Assembly (NCBI GenBank): GCA_003820635.1
Contig: RPOS01000165.1
Coordinates: forward strand, 1-6,458
Length of the DNA: 6,458 nt
Source of the DNA: Verrucomicrobiaceae bacterium
GTDB taxonomy: Bacteria > Verrucomicrobiota > Verrucomicrobiae > Verrucomicrobiales > Akkermansiaceae
Direction: 5' to 3'
Shown here one piece after another: positions 1 through 6,204 of the stretch. The position numbers and the translations under genes were made by a program. Each line of letters begins with the position of its first letter. The first letter of the stretch is position 1. The notes below the pieces were generated by a model. The model was not told the DNA's origin. It saw only the letters and a program-made list of their open reading frames with translations, and ran no database searches.

Positions 1-17
1 AAACCGCCGATGCTTAA
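1..17 (+). CDS. Possible 3' end of the upstream gene (overlaps nosY)
   Basis: In the third forward frame the first bases read Thr-Ala-Asp-Ala followed by TAA at 15-17. If this is the tail of a real gene, its stop overlaps the nosY start by eight bases (ATGCTTAA), which would couple translation of the two. In nos operons the gene before nosY is usually nosF, the ABC ATPase, so that is the natural guess. Four codons cannot identify a protein, and a chance stop codon is equally possible. Confidence 0.3.
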
Positions 18-777
18 GATCGTCAAATACGTCATTCGCGACATCATCCGCAGCCGCATCATCATTGCCTACGCGTTGATCCTGCTGGCCGCTTCGTTCG
101 GCCTGTTCAACCTCGGCGGTGACGTGTCCAAAGGCCTGATCGGCATGCTCAGCCTGGTGTTGCTGGTCGTGCCTTTGGTTTGCCTGATCTTCGGCACCAT
201 CCATTTTTACAATTCGTATGAGTTTATCGAACTGCTCGCCTCCCAACCCCTGAAACGCGGCACCATTCTGTTAGGCGAGTATCTCGGTGTGGCACTCGCG
301 CTGTGCGGCGCATTGCTGATCGGTGGCGGCCTGCCGATCATCCTCTATGCCGCCACAGCCACCGGTTTCACGCTGCTGGCCGTCGGGTTGGTGCTCACGC
401 TGGTGTTTGTGGCGCTCGCCTTCCTCGGCGCGGTGGCCACCCGCGACAAGGCGCGCGGTGTCGGCATGGCGATGTTGGTCTGGTTTTACTTCGCGCTGCT
501 TCATGGCGGACTGATGCTGCTCATCCTGTTCGCCTTCGAGGATTACCCGCTCGAAAAACCGACCATGGCGATGATCGCGCTCAACCCGATCGACCTCGGC
601 CGCGTGGTGGTGCTGCTGCAAATGGACGTCTCCGCGCTGATGGGCTACACCGGCGCGTTGATGAAGGACCTGCTCGGCACCGCCACCGGCATCTCCGCCG
701 CCGCAGGCATTCTTTCGCTTTGGCTGTTGATTCCGCTGGGCCTTGCCTGCTTGATTTTCCGCAAAAAGGATCTTTGA
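10..777 (+). CDS. nosY: NosY-like ABC transporter permease (nitrous oxide reductase maturation)
   Basis: This is an inner-membrane permease of 255 residues, a normal length for NosY. NosY pairs with the ATPase NosF and the periplasmic protein NosD and helps assemble the copper centres of N2O reductase. Six hydrophobic segments are visible at about residues 17-36, 43-65, 91-113, 119-143, 152-176 and 228-250. Family-like stretches are RDKARGVG (145-152), the DYPLEKP loop (178-184) and the block from LNPIDLGRVV to MGYTGA (191-216). The protein ends in the basic stretch RKKDL. The ATG at 10 starts the protein just before the first membrane segment, and a possible upstream stop overlaps it. The next gene starts one base after its stop, so the two are very likely cotranscribed. 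A less specific role as an ABC-2 type permease cannot be excluded because nosZ, nosD and nosF lie outside the window. Confidence 0.82.
   Translation: MLKIVKYVIRDIIRSRIIIAYALILLAASFGLFNLGGDVSKGLIGMLSLVLLVVPLVCLIFGTIHFYNSYEFIELLASQPLKRGTILLGEYLGVALALCGALLIGGGLPIILYAATATGFTLLAVGLVLTLVFVALAFLGAVATRDKARGVGMAMLVWFYFALLHGGLMLLILFAFEDYPLEKPTMAMIALNPIDLGRVVVLLQMDVSALMGYTGALMKDLLGTATGISAAAGILSLWLLIPLGLACLIFRKKDL
765..770 (+). promoter_or_regulatory. Shine-Dalgarno site deciding the TTG start at 779
   Basis: AAAGGA lies inside the last codons of nosY, eight bases ahead of the TTG at 779. Spacing and sequence fit a ribosome binding site well. This favours the TTG over the in-frame GTG at 818, which has no comparable site in front of it. 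It is the clearest Shine-Dalgarno sequence in the window; the receptor, hisS and aspS starts have none that is obvious. Confidence 0.6.
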
Positions 778-778
778 A

Positions 779-1219
779 TTGCGCACCCGCCTTTTCACTC
801 ACACTCTCCGCCTTACTGTGACCATCCTCCGCAAACTGCTGGCCATCGCTCTGATCCTGCTGATGCAGGGACCGGCGATGCTGGTGCAGGAAGTGGCGTG
901 GGTGAACATGCTCGTCAGCTACACCCAGGAGCGCGGTCTGAAACGCGGCATGATTGAGACCTTCGATGGCAAGCATCCTTGTGAGCTTTGTAAGAAAGCC
1001 GCGAAAATACGCCAGCAGGAGCAGCCGCAGGATCCCGCCGAAAAGCAGATGCCGGCACAACGCCAGCGGCTCGCATGGGCGGAAATGATCGCCAGCGACT
1101 TGCTGAAAATGCCGGTGATCACCGGTTATGACATATCCGTGCCCATCATCGCATGTGTCGCACGTGATTCAGGCAAGGGAGCGGATGCGCCCGGATCGCC
1201 GCCTCCCGAGTGGGGTTGA
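779..1219 (+). CDS. Small membrane-anchored or secreted protein with HPCELC motif, unknown function
   Basis: I do not recognise this 146-residue protein. It has a basic N-terminus and one hydrophobic stretch at about residues 16-36 (an uncleaved anchor or a signal peptide). Next comes a conserved-looking segment, WVNMLVSYTQERG (41-53), and then FDGKHPCELCKKA (62-74). C68, C71 and H66 could bind a metal or form a disulfide. A charged Gln/Glu-rich stretch follows (78-97), and the C-terminus is Pro-rich (PPPEW). A third cysteine lies at 126. It starts one base after the nosY stop with a good ribosome binding site, and a copper receptor gene follows, so a periplasmic copper-related role is a reasonable inference. 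NosL often follows nosY, but no NosL lipoprotein box or NosL-type motif is seen here. The layout (short, hydrophobic N-terminus, HxC-x2-C, Pro-rich tail) recalls DUF2946-type proteins, which I cannot confirm. Confidence 0.72.
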   Translation: MRTRLFTHTLRLTVTILRKLLAIALILLMQGPAMLVQEVAWVNMLVSYTQERGLKRGMIETFDGKHPCELCKKAAKIRQQEQPQDPAEKQMPAQRQRLAWAEMIASDLLKMPVITGYDISVPIIACVARDSGKGADAPGSPPPEWG

Positions 1220-1237
1220 GTTGTTGGTTTTATCATT

Positions 1238-1254
1238 CCATGCACATGGCATGG
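1238..1254. repeat. Short inverted repeat, 6-bp arms (possible operator or hairpin)
   Basis: CCATGC and GCATGG face each other across five bases in the gap before the receptor gene. Such a site could be an operator or a weak hairpin. It resembles no regulator site known to me, and repeats of this size occur by chance, so the call rests on position only. Confidence 0.25.
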
Positions 1255-1268
1255 AGGAATTCAGGCGG

Positions 1269-1310
1269 CGGGCAGGATGCCCGCGCCAGGTGGCCCGGGC
1301 ATCCTGCCCG
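1269..1310. repeat. Perfect 15-bp palindrome, REP-like element
   Basis: The arms CGGGCAGGATGCCCG (1269-1283) and CGGGCATCCTGCCCG (1296-1310) are exact reverse complements separated by 12 bases. Inside the loop three more pairs can form (1285-1287 with 1292-1294). The element sits in the 141-base gap between the small HPCELC gene and the receptor gene. It may be a dispersed REP-type repeat. As RNA it could end or weaken transcription from upstream or protect the upstream mRNA. No T-run follows, so it is not a textbook intrinsic terminator. Confidence 0.75.
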
Positions 1311-1360
1311 GAGCTCTCAGATCACCCGCGCATCATCGCGCACATTCAAGCCACTCAATC

Positions 1361-3433
1361 ATGAAATTTTTGCATCGTCACATTTCCGCAGCCGTGTTGG
1401 GCTGCGCCATTACCAACTCATCCAACGCGCAGGATGCCCTGCGCACCCTCAGTCCTATTTATGTGAGATCGAGCAATCTCACAGCCTGGTCACCCACCGA
1501 ACACCTCGTCAGCTCCGAACATCTCCGCTCCGTGGACGCAGCTGCCATGGTGCGCAATCTTCCCGGTGCGGCCATCGTCCGCAATGGTTCGCAAACCGGC
1601 ATCCTTCAACTCCGCGGTCTCTCCGGCGACCGCGTGGGCGTCCGTGTGGATGGCATGACCATCACCCCCGCCTGCCCGAATCACATGGACCCGCCACTCC
1701 ACTACGCCCATCCATCCGGCGGCGATCTGGTGGAAATGTTCGCCGGGATTTCCCCCGTCTGCGCAGGCGGTGACCAGATCGGTGGTTCGTTATCGATAAA
1801 GAGCGCCGCACCGGTTTTTTCCGGTGATGATTCCTTCCTCACCAAAGGTGCGCTGGGTGCATCGTTTCTCGGCAGCCAGGATGCGGCGCTGCTCAATGCG
1901 GACCTCACCCTCGCCAATGCCGATGCCAGCGTGCGATACCTCGGTTCCGCCGCCACGGCGGACGACCTGCGTTATCCCGGCGGCACGGTGAGCGCCAGCG
2001 GTTATGACAGCACCAGCCACGACCTGACCGGGGCCTGGCGCACAAAAGGCGGATACCTCGCCGTGGACGCGGGTTTCTCCGCGACCCGCGACGCCGGCAC
2101 GCCCGCACTGCCGATGGACATGGTCAAGGACGACGCCTGGCGCTTCGGCATCACCCAGCAGGAAACCTTAGACTGGGGGACAATCGAAAACCGTTTGTAT
2201 GTGCATGACATCGATCACCTGATGGACAACTACACGATGCGCCCGGTGATGCCCGGAGCCATGGCCATGGAGTCGCCCTCATCGAGCCGTGACTATGGCT
2301 GGCGCGGCGATGTCACCGTGCCGCGCGGCGAAAACAAGCTGCGAACGGGCATCGATCTCCACCGCAATGAGTTCGAGGCAGAGCAAATCACCCGCGACAG
2401 CAGGCTGAAGCGCGACACCTTCAACAACAACCGCCGCAGCCGGTTCGGGACCTATGTTGATTGGGAGCAAAGATACTCAGAGAAATGGAACTCCCGGATC
2501 GGCGTGCGCGGCGACGTGGTAATGAGTGACGCGGATGAGGTGCAAAACGCGATTCTTCCGCCACCCGGGATGATGCGGAATGCGATTTTTGCCGATCAGG
2601 CACGCTTCAACGCCGCCGATCGTTCGTTCATCGACGTCCTGCCCGCCGCCACCGCCGCGCTGCGTTTCGCGCCGGACGAAAACACCGGCATCGAGCTGGC
2701 CGCCGCGCTGAAAAGCCGCGCCCCATCATTGGTCGAGCGCTATCTGTGGACGCCGCTCAACGCCAGCGCCGGTCTCGCCGACGGCCGGACCTATCTCGGC
2801 AACCTCGATCTGGATCCGGAAACCTCGTTTCAACTGGCGCTCGCACTCACCCGCAAGGGCGAACAATGGAACGCCGGCATCACGCCCTTCTATCAGAGCG
2901 TGTATGATTACATCCAGGGCATGCCGATTGACCGCCCGCTTGTAGCTGGCAAGAAGGTGCTGCAATATGACAACATCGACCGCGCCGAGTTGTATGGTTT
3001 CGAACTGACCGGCGGTTGGCGGTTCACCGATGAACTCGCGCTCGACGGAAGCGTCAGCCATGTCCGCGGGCGCAACCGGGACACTGGCGGCGACCTCTAC
3101 CGCATCGCGCCGCTGCGCGGGATGTTCGATTTCTCCTACCGCCACGAATCCTGGGAAAGCCACCTCGAATGGGTCTGGGCGGACGCCCAGACCCGCGTTT
3201 CGGATCTCCAGGATGAAGAAAGCAGTCCCGGCTACGGCATCCTCAACCTGCGTCTCGCAAAAACCTTCGCCGAGTCCGTGCGCGTGGAAGTGGGTGTCGA
3301 GAACCTGTTAGACAAGCGCTACGCCGACCACCTCGGAGGAGTGAACCGCGTGACCGGGGGCGACCTGGATGCCGGCGAACGCATTCCCTCAGCCGGGCGT
3401 TTCGCCTATCTTGCCGTCTCTTGGGAGTTTTGA
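1361..3433 (+). CDS. TonB-dependent outer-membrane copper receptor, OprC/NosA-like
   Basis: This 690-residue receptor probably imports copper across the outer membrane using TonB energy. A signal peptide covers residues 1-23 (cleavage after SNA), and a TonB-box-like segment LSPIYV lies at 30-35. The plug spans roughly 45-150, with VDGM at 97-100, and a barrel of about 530 residues ends in the terminal Phe typical of outer-membrane proteins (AVSWEF). The copper signature is visible: CPNHM (C105, M109) in the plug and HLM (H286, M288) in the barrel. These match the CxxxM-HxM site described for Pseudomonas OprC. Four more Met follow the HLM motif at 293-303. The ATG at 1361 is chosen because it begins the signal peptide. 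An in-frame ATG at 1277 would add 28 unrelated residues and lies within the palindrome. No clear ribosome binding site is seen. NosA or OprC would be suitable names, but the ligand has not been tested. Confidence 0.88.
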   Translation: MKFLHRHISAAVLGCAITNSSNAQDALRTLSPIYVRSSNLTAWSPTEHLVSSEHLRSVDAAAMVRNLPGAAIVRNGSQTGILQLRGLSGDRVGVRVDGMTITPACPNHMDPPLHYAHPSGGDLVEMFAGISPVCAGGDQIGGSLSIKSAAPVFSGDDSFLTKGALGASFLGSQDAALLNADLTLANADASVRYLGSAATADDLRYPGGTVSASGYDSTSHDLTGAWRTKGGYLAVDAGFSATRDAGTPALPMDMVKDDAWRFGITQQETLDWGTIENRLYVHDIDHLMDNYTMRPVMPGAMAMESPSSSRDYGWRGDVTVPRGENKLRTGIDLHRNEFEAEQITRDSRLKRDTFNNNRRSRFGTYVDWEQRYSEKWNSRIGVRGDVVMSDADEVQNAILPPPGMMRNAIFADQARFNAADRSFIDVLPAATAALRFAPDENTGIELAAALKSRAPSLVERYLWTPLNASAGLADGRTYLGNLDLDPETSFQLALALTRKGEQWNAGITPFYQSVYDYIQGMPIDRPLVAGKKVLQYDNIDRAELYGFELTGGWRFTDELALDGSVSHVRGRNRDTGGDLYRIAPLRGMFDFSYRHESWESHLEWVWADAQTRVSDLQDEESSPGYGILNLRLAKTFAESVRVEVGVENLLDKRYADHLGGVNRVTGGDLDAGERIPSAGRFAYLAVSWEF

Positions 3434-3722
3434 TTTTCTGCGGCGCGGTGGAGCGCGGCGGAGATATGATGATAGTGATACTCCGGGTTGGCCTGGTTTT
3501 TGGGATCCCACGGAGTTTCCTCGGTGAAGACCGCCTCGCCATTGATGACGGCGGAGACCTTGTAATCACTGGCTCCGAGGTCGAGGCCGATGCGCAGCCC
3601 TTGAGGTGACCACCGGCGGCCACCTTGTCCGCCGTGGTGGCCACGATCTCGAACTTCCGTCCGTAGGCAAGGGCCATCATCTCACAATCGAACTTGCGCG
3701 CACCGCGCGCCGAGTAGGTCTG
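3406..3722 (-). pseudogene. Internal fragment of an ASKHA/ROK-like ATPase gene, frameshifted
   Basis: Reading leftward from about 3722, one frame gives SARGARKFDCEMMALAYGRK, then a stretch ending TTADKVAAGGHLKG (at about 3597). The sequence then continues in another frame as LRIGLDLGASDYKVSAVING and onward through TPWDPKNQANPEYHYHHI to about 3434. Joining them needs one missing base near 3598. GLDLGASD resembles the phosphate-1 loop of the sugar kinase/actin/Hsp70 fold, and the following text resembles ROK-annotated bacterial proteins as I remember them. Both ends of the gene are missing. The frame runs on into the receptor's 3' end and stops at TAG 3408-3406, although recognisable homology stops near 3434. 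It abuts the truncated metallohydrolase on the right. The family name is tentative; that it is a remnant is well supported. Confidence 0.6.
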
Positions 3723-4572
3723 CCATCTCGCGCTCGACGAGGCAGGCTTTCTGGCCGACGTGGGTGTGGCCGTAGAGTCCGCCCTGCTTGTGAATCCCGC
3801 CGCCCCACCAGTCGTTGAGCAGGTGGCGGCTCAGGTCGCGCACACGGCTTGTCAGATTGAGGCCGATGGCGTGGCCGAGCAGCGAGCGGGGATCCTCGAT
3901 GCCGGGCACGATCCAGTAGTTTCCAGAGCTCACTCTGAATTCCTTCCCGAAGCCGCGCTGCGGATAGAAACTGCGCATCCAGTCGCCCATTTCCAGCACG
4001 TTGCAGACATGGATGTCCGCCGCGCGGGCCATGGTGAGGAGTTTCTCGCCGTCCTCGCTGCTCATCAACCGCGCGTGGGTGTGGTCGTCGCCGGAATACC
4101 AGCCGCGCGCGGGCATGTCGGTGTGGCGGTTGAGGCGCACGGTGTTTTTCTGCGGATCCAGCTCCACCGGCCGGTCCTGATCCCATGCGGGGCGGCCGTT
4201 GCGGAAATCCATCTCGATCAGCCCGGGAAACCCGTCGAGCAAGGCGAGCAACTCCTGCTCCATCTGTCAGCGGAAATACTCCGTGTCCTGCGGCCCGGAA
4301 TGCGGCGAGAAGCCCCCGGCGATCTGGCCCTGATAGAACAACATCTGGCCGACGCGCGCCACCGCATCCAAGTGCTTCGCATCCAGACCCAGGCCGAAGT
4401 GTGTGAAAAGCGCCCGGGCGAACTCTGCGGAGCCGCGAATGGCCGGCTGTATTTTCGCGAACTCGGCCTTGGACGGCCGTGGCAGGTCGGTGCCATGCCC
4501 TGAGGCGGAATGGACCAGCAGCAGCCCGGTTGCCACTGCCGTGAGGATCTGGCGGATGGACGAAAATTTCAT
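3723..4572 (-). pseudogene. Secreted PHP/CehA-McbA-like metallohydrolase, nonsense-interrupted and 3'-truncated
   Basis: The first part (4572-4267) encodes 101 residues, starting with a signal peptide (about 1-24, HSASG) and ending EYFR before TGA at 4269-4267. The same frame then continues QMEQELLALLDGFPG without a shift. The second part carries PHP-type metal motifs, numbered from the Met at 4263: GDDHTHARL (59-67), a GIEDPRS segment with E123, GHAIGLNL (130-137) and GGLYGHTHVG (161-170). After VEREMA (about 3723) the expected continuation is lost. The frame instead reads a few unrelated codons and stops at 3684-3682. A working family member would be far longer, with more metal ligands downstream. 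A second, leaderless gene starting at ATG 4263 is possible, but its truncation argues against function. No ribosome binding site is clear. The ATG at 4572 is preferred to the one at 4638 because it starts the signal peptide. Confidence 0.72.
4267..4269 (-). other. In-frame TGA interrupting the metallohydrolase gene
   Basis: On the minus strand the bases read ...TTCCGC TGA CAG ATG GAG..., with the same frame open on both sides. Translation before and after joins into one plausible sequence. TGA is used as an ordinary stop by nosY, the receptor gene and hisS, so general recoding is unlikely. A simple nonsense mutation is the best reading. Confidence 0.7.
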
Positions 4573-4752
4573 GATTTCGGCGGAATATTCCTCGTTTTTG
4601 GAGCCTTGGAAGTAGCGGATCAAAAAAACCACGCGCAACGAAAATGCCGCCGCTCATCCGAAAGAGAGTCCGGGTGGTGAATCCGCGCCGGCCGCCGCCG
4701 TGCAATCCCGCCTTGAAATGCCGGAACCGGCGTGCATCCTCGCCGCCCGCCC
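4573..4752. other. Divergent intergenic region before hisS and the minus-strand pseudogene
   Basis: This 180-base gap separates two divergently oriented starts and should hold the hisS promoter. I see no convincing -35/-10 pair. Visible features are a run of seven A at 4622-4628 and a 12-base inverted repeat, GCCGGAACCGGC (4720-4731), 21 bases ahead of the hisS ATG. In-frame starts upstream of both genes (GTG 4732 for hisS, ATG 4638 for the pseudogene) extend into the gap but add residues unlike the families. Confidence 0.4.
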
Positions 4753-6048
4753 ATGGCAGGACCTTCATTTCAAGCGCTTCCCGGATTCCGCGATTTCATT
4801 CCCCGTGAATGCGCGGTCCGCAATTATCTGTTCGAGACCTGGCGTGCCGTGGCCCGCCGCTGTGGCTACGTGGAATACGAGTCGCCGATTCTGGAGGACA
4901 CCAGCCTCTACCTGAAAAAATCCGGCGGCGAGCTCTCCGCGCAGCTCTTCCGCTTCGAGGACCAGGGCGGGCGTGATGTGACGCTGCGGCCGGAAGTCAC
5001 CGCCTCGCTGGCGCGGCTTGTGGCCGAGCACCAGCGGCATTTCCCCAAGCCGCTCAAGTGGTTTGAGATCGGCCAGTGCTTCCGCTACGAAAAACCGCAG
5101 AAGGGCCGGGGGCGCGAGTTTCACCAGTTCAACGTGGACATCCTCGGCGAGGCCGGCCCGACCGCCGACGCCGAGCTCATCGCGCTGGCCATCGAGACGA
5201 TGCTCGCCTTCGGCTTCGTCGCCGGGGACTTCGTGGTCCGCGTTTCGGACCGTCACGCATGGATCGACTTCGCCAGCCGCCACGGCGTGCCGGAGGATGC
5301 CATTGCGGATTTTCTCAACATTGTCGACAAGATCGAGCGCGAGAAACCCGAAGTGCTCGCGCAAAAACTCGCCGCATGGTCGCTGAGTCTGGATCAAGTC
5401 CGCGCCTTCATCGCCGATCCATCAAACGCCTCGGCCGCTTACCTCGCCATCCAGCAGGATCTAACCGCCCGCGGCCTCGGTGATTTCATCGAACTCGATC
5501 TCTCCATCGTCCGCGGTCTGGCCTACTACACCGGTGTCGTGTTCGAGGTGTTCGACTCGAAAAAATCCATGCGCGCCGTCGCCGGCGGCGGCCGCTATGA
5601 CACGCTGGTGGCCACCATTTCCGATGGCGCGGTGGACCTGCCCGCCACCGGCTTCGCGATGGGTGACTATGTGATCCGCAACCTCATCGAGGAAACCACC
5701 CACGCCGCCATGCAGATGGAAGCCTGGCTGCAGCGTCACGGCGCGAACTGCGATGTCTTTCTCGTCATCGCGGATGAAACGAAACGCGCCGAGAGCCTAA
5801 AGCTCGTCACGGACCTGCGCCGCGCCGGCATTTCTGCGGATTTCCCGCTCGTTGCCGCCAAGGTCGCCAAGCAGTTCCAGAGCGCCGAGAAATCCGGAGC
5901 CCGCTTTGCGCTCGTCGTCGGAGCCGAATATCCCGAGCTCAAATTGAAAATCCTCTCCAGCCGCACCGAGGAATCCGGCCATGCCGACAAGGCCGTCGAA
6001 TGGCTGGCGGACAGGCTCCAGCAACCCGACGGGCCTTTGCTGGCATGA
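4753..6048 (+). CDS. hisS: Histidine--tRNA ligase
   Basis: This cytoplasmic class II synthetase charges tRNA-His with histidine using ATP. It has 431 residues, normal for the family. Visible landmarks are the motif 1 region LPGFRDFIPRE (9-19), TLRPE (78-82), motif 2 from FRYEKPQKGRGREFHQ (110-125) to FNVDILGE, the histidine-site motif RGLAYYTG (254-261), AGGGRYD (277-283), motif 3 GFAMGDYVI (300-308), and a C-terminal anticodon-binding domain from about 330. Two positions differ from the E. coli pattern: RGLAYYTG instead of RGLDYYTG, and no Arg at the usual motif 3 position (GLERL is replaced by GDYVI). I recall similar variants in a subgroup of bacterial and plant-type HisRS, so it is probably functional. 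The ATG at 4753 is chosen over GTG 4732 because family proteins begin only a few residues before the LPGFRD segment. aspS follows 156 bases downstream. Confidence 0.96.
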   Translation: MAGPSFQALPGFRDFIPRECAVRNYLFETWRAVARRCGYVEYESPILEDTSLYLKKSGGELSAQLFRFEDQGGRDVTLRPEVTASLARLVAEHQRHFPKPLKWFEIGQCFRYEKPQKGRGREFHQFNVDILGEAGPTADAELIALAIETMLAFGFVAGDFVVRVSDRHAWIDFASRHGVPEDAIADFLNIVDKIEREKPEVLAQKLAAWSLSLDQVRAFIADPSNASAAYLAIQQDLTARGLGDFIELDLSIVRGLAYYTGVVFEVFDSKKSMRAVAGGGRYDTLVATISDGAVDLPATGFAMGDYVIRNLIEETTHAAMQMEAWLQRHGANCDVFLVIADETKRAESLKLVTDLRRAGISADFPLVAAKVAKQFQSAEKSGARFALVVGAEYPELKLKILSSRTEESGHADKAVEWLADRLQQPDGPLLA

Positions 6049-6086
6049 AGACACAAGACAGCAAGACGCAAGACCCAAGACAAGAA
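6047..6086 (+). repeat. NCAAGAC heptamer array, left arm
   Basis: Beginning in the hisS stop codon, the sequence reads as a run of NCAAGAC units: ACAAGAC, then GCAAGAC, GCAAGAC and CCAAGAC, ending in a partial unit. The array is the reverse complement, with small gaps, of the array at 6151-6191. I know no named family with this unit. Confidence 0.7.
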
Positions 6087-6150
6087 CGGTGCGGCTTCCC
6101 ATTTTCATTCCTATCAACTCCACCCATCACAGGCCAATGAAACAGCGACT

Positions 6151-6191
6151 TCTTTATCTTGCGTCTTGAAGTCTTGCGTCTTGTGTCTTTC
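6151..6191 (-). repeat. NCAAGAC heptamer array, right arm (inverted)
   Basis: Read on the minus strand from 6191, this is GAAAGACACAAGAC, GCAAGAC, TT, CAAGAC, GCAAGAT. It pairs with the left arm over about 35 positions: ten straight pairs at the base (GACACAAGAC), a one-base bulge, then seven more, then shorter paired blocks. The enclosed loop is about 64 bases. It ends 13 bases before the aspS start. Confidence 0.7.
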
Positions 6192-6204
6192 CCATCTCTT
6201 TCTC

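Noticed and set aside
1277..1360. A 28-residue N-terminal extension of the receptor.
   Set aside because: Its ATG lies inside the 15-bp palindrome, and the added residues would bury the signal peptide that begins at 1361.
1210..1773. A 187-codon frame overlapping the start of the receptor gene.
   Set aside because: Arg/His/Pro-rich shadow translation; the receptor frame in the same place has clear plug motifs.
4267..4269. Selenocysteine at the in-frame TGA.
   Set aside because: The position is not near the metal motifs, no conserved downstream hairpin was evident by eye, and the gene is truncated anyway.
3760..4503. A 247-codon plus-strand frame opposite the metallohydrolase remnant.
   Set aside because: It is antisense to the motif-bearing frame, with low-complexity composition and no domain that I recognise.
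3677..4768. A 363-codon open frame on the minus strand overlapping the metallohydrolase remnant.
   Set aside because: It is rich in Arg, Gly, Pro and Ala with no motif, as expected of an off-frame in GC-rich DNA. The recognisable HTH and GHTHVG motifs are in another frame.
4765..5397. A 210-codon minus-strand frame inside hisS.
   Set aside because: It is a mirror of the hisS coding sequence; the plus-strand frame contains all synthetase motifs.
6047..6191. CRISPR array or intrinsic terminator at the heptamer repeats.
   Set aside because: The units are seven bases without spacers and in opposite orientations, and no GC-rich stem with a T-run follows hisS.
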